From NCBI GenBank assembly GCA_023460615.1, contig JAEWPL010000299.1, positions 1-8,850 of the forward strand: a stretch of DNA of 8,850 nucleotides, in the 5' to 3' direction. Shown here in pieces: positions 7,628 to 8,850 of the stretch. The notes beneath the pieces are model-generated. The model was not told the origin of the DNA and searched no databases. It was given only the letters and a program-made list of their open reading frames with translations. The stretch's first letter is position 1, and every line of letters begins with the position of its first letter. This DNA comes from Pseudomonadota bacterium (GTDB lineage: Bacteria > Pseudomonadota > Gammaproteobacteria > Enterobacterales > Succinivibrionaceae). The position numbers were made by a program, and so were the translations under genes.

Positions 7628-7649
7628 AGCTAAACCTTATTTTTGTCAC
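7620..7649 (-). promoter_or_regulatory. Candidate promoter of ygfB-uvrB
   Basis: On the minus strand, -35 GTGACA (7649-7644, five of six consensus bases), an 18-base spacer and a perfect -10 TATAAT (7625-7620). A second TATAAT lies at 7618-7613 but is too far from this -35. This is the best-looking promoter in the window and would give a ygfB leader of about 65 bases. Confidence 0.55.
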
Positions 7650-7700
7650 CTTTGACTTACGTCTTACGGTGAGTTGCTTTTTTACAAATGGAATTTAAAG

Positions 7701-8504
7701 ATGCATCCAATGCTTAATATTGCAGCTCGTGCTGCACGTACAGCTGGTAACTTAATTGCTCGCAATATCGGCCAACAAGGTAACTTTGAAGTTGCTACTA
7801 AGAACAAGGACGATCTTGTAACCTCAATTGACAAGCAATGCGAGAAAGTGGTTGCTGATACACTTTTAAAGGCTTATAGAGATCACTGCATTCTTGGTGA
7901 AGAAGGTGGTGTTATTGGTAATCCTGATTCAGAGTACCAATGGGTAGTTGATCCTATCGATGGCACAACTAATTTTGTGCAAGGTATCGCTCATTGCGCT
8001 GTTTCTATTGCTTTACGTCACAATGGCAAGACTGAAGTTGGTGTTGTTTTTGATCCTATTCTAAACGAGATGTTTACCGCAGCTCGTGGTGAAGGTGCAT
8101 TTTTAAATGGTCATAGAATTCGCGTTGGTCAACGTGATTCTCTAGATGGCTCTATTATTGGTACTGCTTTCCCAACTAGATACCGTGATAGAATGCCTGC
8201 TTATCTTGAATTATTCACTCGTTTAATCTCAAATTGTGCTGATATCCGTCGTAGCGGTAGCGCAAGCTTAGACTTATGCTATGTAGCTTGTGGTCGTTTT
8301 GATGGTTATTTAGAACAAGGCTTAAAACAATGGGATTTTGCTGCAGGCGATCTTATTGTACGTGAAGCTGGTGGTTTAGTAACTGACTTTACTGGTGAGC
8401 CAAGCTATGTTAAGTCAGGTAACATCGTAGCTGCAAATCCTAAGGTATTACGCTCCTTATTAAAGATTTGCGATGTTCAAAACTTACCTGCAATTTTACG
8501 TTAA
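7701..8504 (+). CDS. suhB: SuhB, inositol-1-monophosphatase family protein / rRNA antitermination factor
   Basis: SuhB has the inositol monophosphatase fold (Mg2+- and Li+-sensitive). In E. coli its main role is as a Nus-complex partner for ribosomal RNA transcription antitermination and maturation. The start at 7701 gives MHPMLNIAARAARTAG, which matches the E. coli N-terminus, and 267 residues, the E. coli length; a longer frame from TTG at 7674 would add nine unconserved residues. GGA at 7690-7692, 8 bases upstream, can serve as ribosome-binding site. Metal and substrate motifs are complete: GEEGG (66-70), DPIDGTTNF (84-92) and WDFAAGD (211-217). The C-terminal region SGNIVAANPKVLRSLL also fits SuhB rather than the sulfur-assimilation enzyme CysQ. 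It diverges from ygfB-uvrB and is followed by a hairpin terminator, so it is probably transcribed alone. Whether it works as phosphatase, Nus factor or both cannot be told from sequence. Confidence 0.95.
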   Translation: MHPMLNIAARAARTAGNLIARNIGQQGNFEVATKNKDDLVTSIDKQCEKVVADTLLKAYRDHCILGEEGGVIGNPDSEYQWVVDPIDGTTNFVQGIAHCAVSIALRHNGKTEVGVVFDPILNEMFTAARGEGAFLNGHRIRVGQRDSLDGSIIGTAFPTRYRDRMPAYLELFTRLISNCADIRRSGSASLDLCYVACGRFDGYLEQGLKQWDFAAGDLIVREAGGLVTDFTGEPSYVKSGNIVAANPKVLRSLLKICDVQNLPAILR

Positions 8505-8514
8505 TTAAAAAATT

Positions 8515-8539
8515 AAGCTCTAGCCTAAGCTAGAGCTTT
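8515..8539. terminator. Bidirectional hairpin terminator after suhB
   Basis: A perfect 10-bp stem, AAGCTCTAGC (8515-8524) with GCTAGAGCTT (8529-8538), closes a four-base loop CTAA, starting 10 bases after the suhB stop. On the plus strand the following tract is only moderately T-rich (TTTCAACTTATTT). On the minus strand the hairpin is followed by TTAATTTTTTAATT, a better U-tract, so it would also stop transcripts coming toward suhB. Confidence 0.85.
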
Positions 8540-8581
8540 CAACTTATTTCTCGGATTTTCTAAATAGTATCTCATAGTAAA

Positions 8582-8618
8582 TTGTGACACAAGGATCAAA
8601 CCTCAAAAATAGTCACAA
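8582..8618. repeat. 7-bp inverted repeat TTGTGAC/GTCACAA
   Basis: TTGTGAC (8582-8588) and GTCACAA (8612-8618) are reverse complements separated by 23 bases. The spacing is too wide for a CRP site, which has 6 bases between TGTGA and TCACA. Either arm could belong to the end of an insertion element that begins in this stretch, but the partner end is outside the window. Confidence 0.35.
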
Positions 8619-8624
8619 ACATTG

Positions 8625-8659
8625 ATGGAATGCGAAATATAAATTGCATTCCATTTTTT
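8625..8659 (+). terminator. Terminator-like hairpin before the putative transposase promoter
   Basis: ATGGAATGC (8625-8633) pairs perfectly with GCATTCCAT (8646-8654) across a 12-base AT-rich loop, and T-residues run through 8659. Stem plus T-run on the plus strand fit a rho-independent terminator, though the loop is long. It would stop read-through from suhB just before the next promoter. Confidence 0.55.
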
Positions 8660-8674
8660 GATTTGTGTTATAAT
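8644..8674 (+). promoter_or_regulatory. Candidate promoter of the downstream frame
   Basis: A perfect -10 TATAAT (8669-8674) preceded by TGT, giving an extended -10, with a weak -35 TTGCAT (8644-8649) at 19 bases. Transcription would begin near 8681. The -10 forms the start of the left arm of the following 13-bp inverted repeat, so a protein binding that repeat would block the promoter. Confidence 0.5.
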
Positions 8675-8699
8675 ATCTCATAATTCATGAGATATTATA
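8669..8699. repeat. 13-bp inverted repeat over the promoter and start of the leader
   Basis: TATAATATCTCAT (8669-8681) and ATGAGATATTATA (8687-8699) are exact reverse complements around AATTC. The repeat covers the -10 box and ends directly before the ribosome-binding site TAGG (8700-8703). It may be an operator, or an RNA hairpin that forms only in transcripts started farther upstream. Confidence 0.75.
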
Positions 8700-8711
8700 T
8701 AGGTAAATATC

Positions 8712-8850
8712 ATGGCTCTAATTGAAAAACCTCAGTTACCTCCTTTAAAAGTTGGTAGTTCTGATTACCGTGGCACTAGATACCATTATGTACAGACATA
8801 TACTTTTCACTACGATCCTGCTACAAAGAAATGTAAGAGAGATAGTCAAA
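8712..8850 (+). CDS. N-terminal fragment, probable IS transposase (runs off window)
   Basis: The frame opens at ATG 8712, 8 bases after TAGG (8700-8703), and stays open for 46 codons to the window edge. The visible protein begins MALIEKPQLPPL and contains SSDYRGTRYHYVQTYTFHYD at 16-35, followed by a basic stretch ATKKCKRDSQ. A short proline-containing start, then a compact Tyr-rich beta segment and a basic patch, is the kind of N-terminus I associate with IS4/IS1634-type DDE transposases. This is recognition of style from a short piece, and no catalytic residue is in view. The dyad-controlled promoter and terminator-like hairpin upstream agree with a transposase. If it is not one, it is a hypothetical protein. 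Completeness cannot be judged. Confidence 0.45.
   Translation, partial: MALIEKPQLPPLKVGSSDYRGTRYHYVQTYTFHYDPATKKCKRDSQ

Larger units (their letters stand above)
8582..8850 (+). mobile_element. Possible left part of an insertion sequence (boundary uncertain)
   Basis: The stretch after the suhB terminator changes character. It has two nested inverted repeats, a terminator-like hairpin, a promoter inside a dyad, and then an open frame whose beginning resembles IS transposases. That arrangement is typical of an insertion-sequence left end. I cannot place the terminal inverted repeat or target duplication because the right end is not in the window; 8582 is only the first base of the first inverted repeat that could be an end. 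Confidence 0.3.

Noticed and set aside
7674..7700. Upstream TTG start for suhB adding nine residues
   Set aside because: The added residues are not part of the SuhB family; the ATG at 7701 gives the exact family N-terminus and length and has a plausible ribosome-binding site.
8582..8618. CRP-type operator formed by TGTGAC and GTCACA
   Set aside because: CRP half-sites are separated by 6 bases; here the arms are 23 bases apart.
1..8850. CRISPR array, tRNA or rRNA genes
   Set aside because: No regularly spaced repeats, cloverleaf-like sequence or rRNA-like stretch was seen on either strand.

Overview
The window is AT-rich bacterial DNA from a gammaproteobacterium. Three things point there: the cellulose genes follow the enterobacterial bcs order and sequence type, there is a full-length UvrB next to a YgfB/UPF0149 protein, and the SuhB protein is close to and the same length (267 aa) as I recall for E. 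coli SuhB. The low GC and AT-rich codon use suggest an AT-rich lineage, possibly of the Succinivibrionaceae kind, but that placement is inference only.

Positions 1-4660 (minus strand) carry the 5' part of a bacterial cellulose synthesis operon. In transcription order it holds a 92-residue unknown protein, BcsQ (ParA/MinD-like), BcsA (catalytic subunit with an intact c-di-GMP-binding PilZ domain) and the N-terminal 321 residues of BcsB, cut by the window edge. The genes are 12 bp apart, overlapping by 8 bp, and 5 bp apart, so they are surely co-transcribed. BcsA would polymerise UDP-glucose and extrude the chain, BcsB would take it through the periplasm, and BcsQ would help assemble or localise the machine. 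The small first gene sits where E. coli has bcsR but does not look like BcsR.

Positions 4661-4970 are non-coding. They hold a probable bcs promoter with an extended -10 and, just downstream of uvrB, a perfect 14-bp inverted repeat around a 24-base centre that partly resembles a Xer/dif recombination site.

Positions 4971-7549 (minus strand) are a two-gene unit, ygfB-type then uvrB, 8 bp apart. It diverges from suhB (7701-8504, plus strand) across a short region where the -10 boxes of the two directions share one palindromic ATTATAAT.

Positions 8505-8850 hold a strong bidirectional hairpin terminator after suhB, a second terminator-like hairpin, then a promoter embedded in a 13-bp inverted repeat. 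This leads directly into the start of a protein cut by the window edge, which looks like the N-terminus of an insertion-sequence transposase. The arrangement suggests an element built to ignore transcription arriving from its neighbours.

Most of the window is ordinary conserved housekeeping and exopolysaccharide content. The parts worth a second look are the unknown first bcs gene, the dyad after uvrB, and the leader of the putative mobile element.
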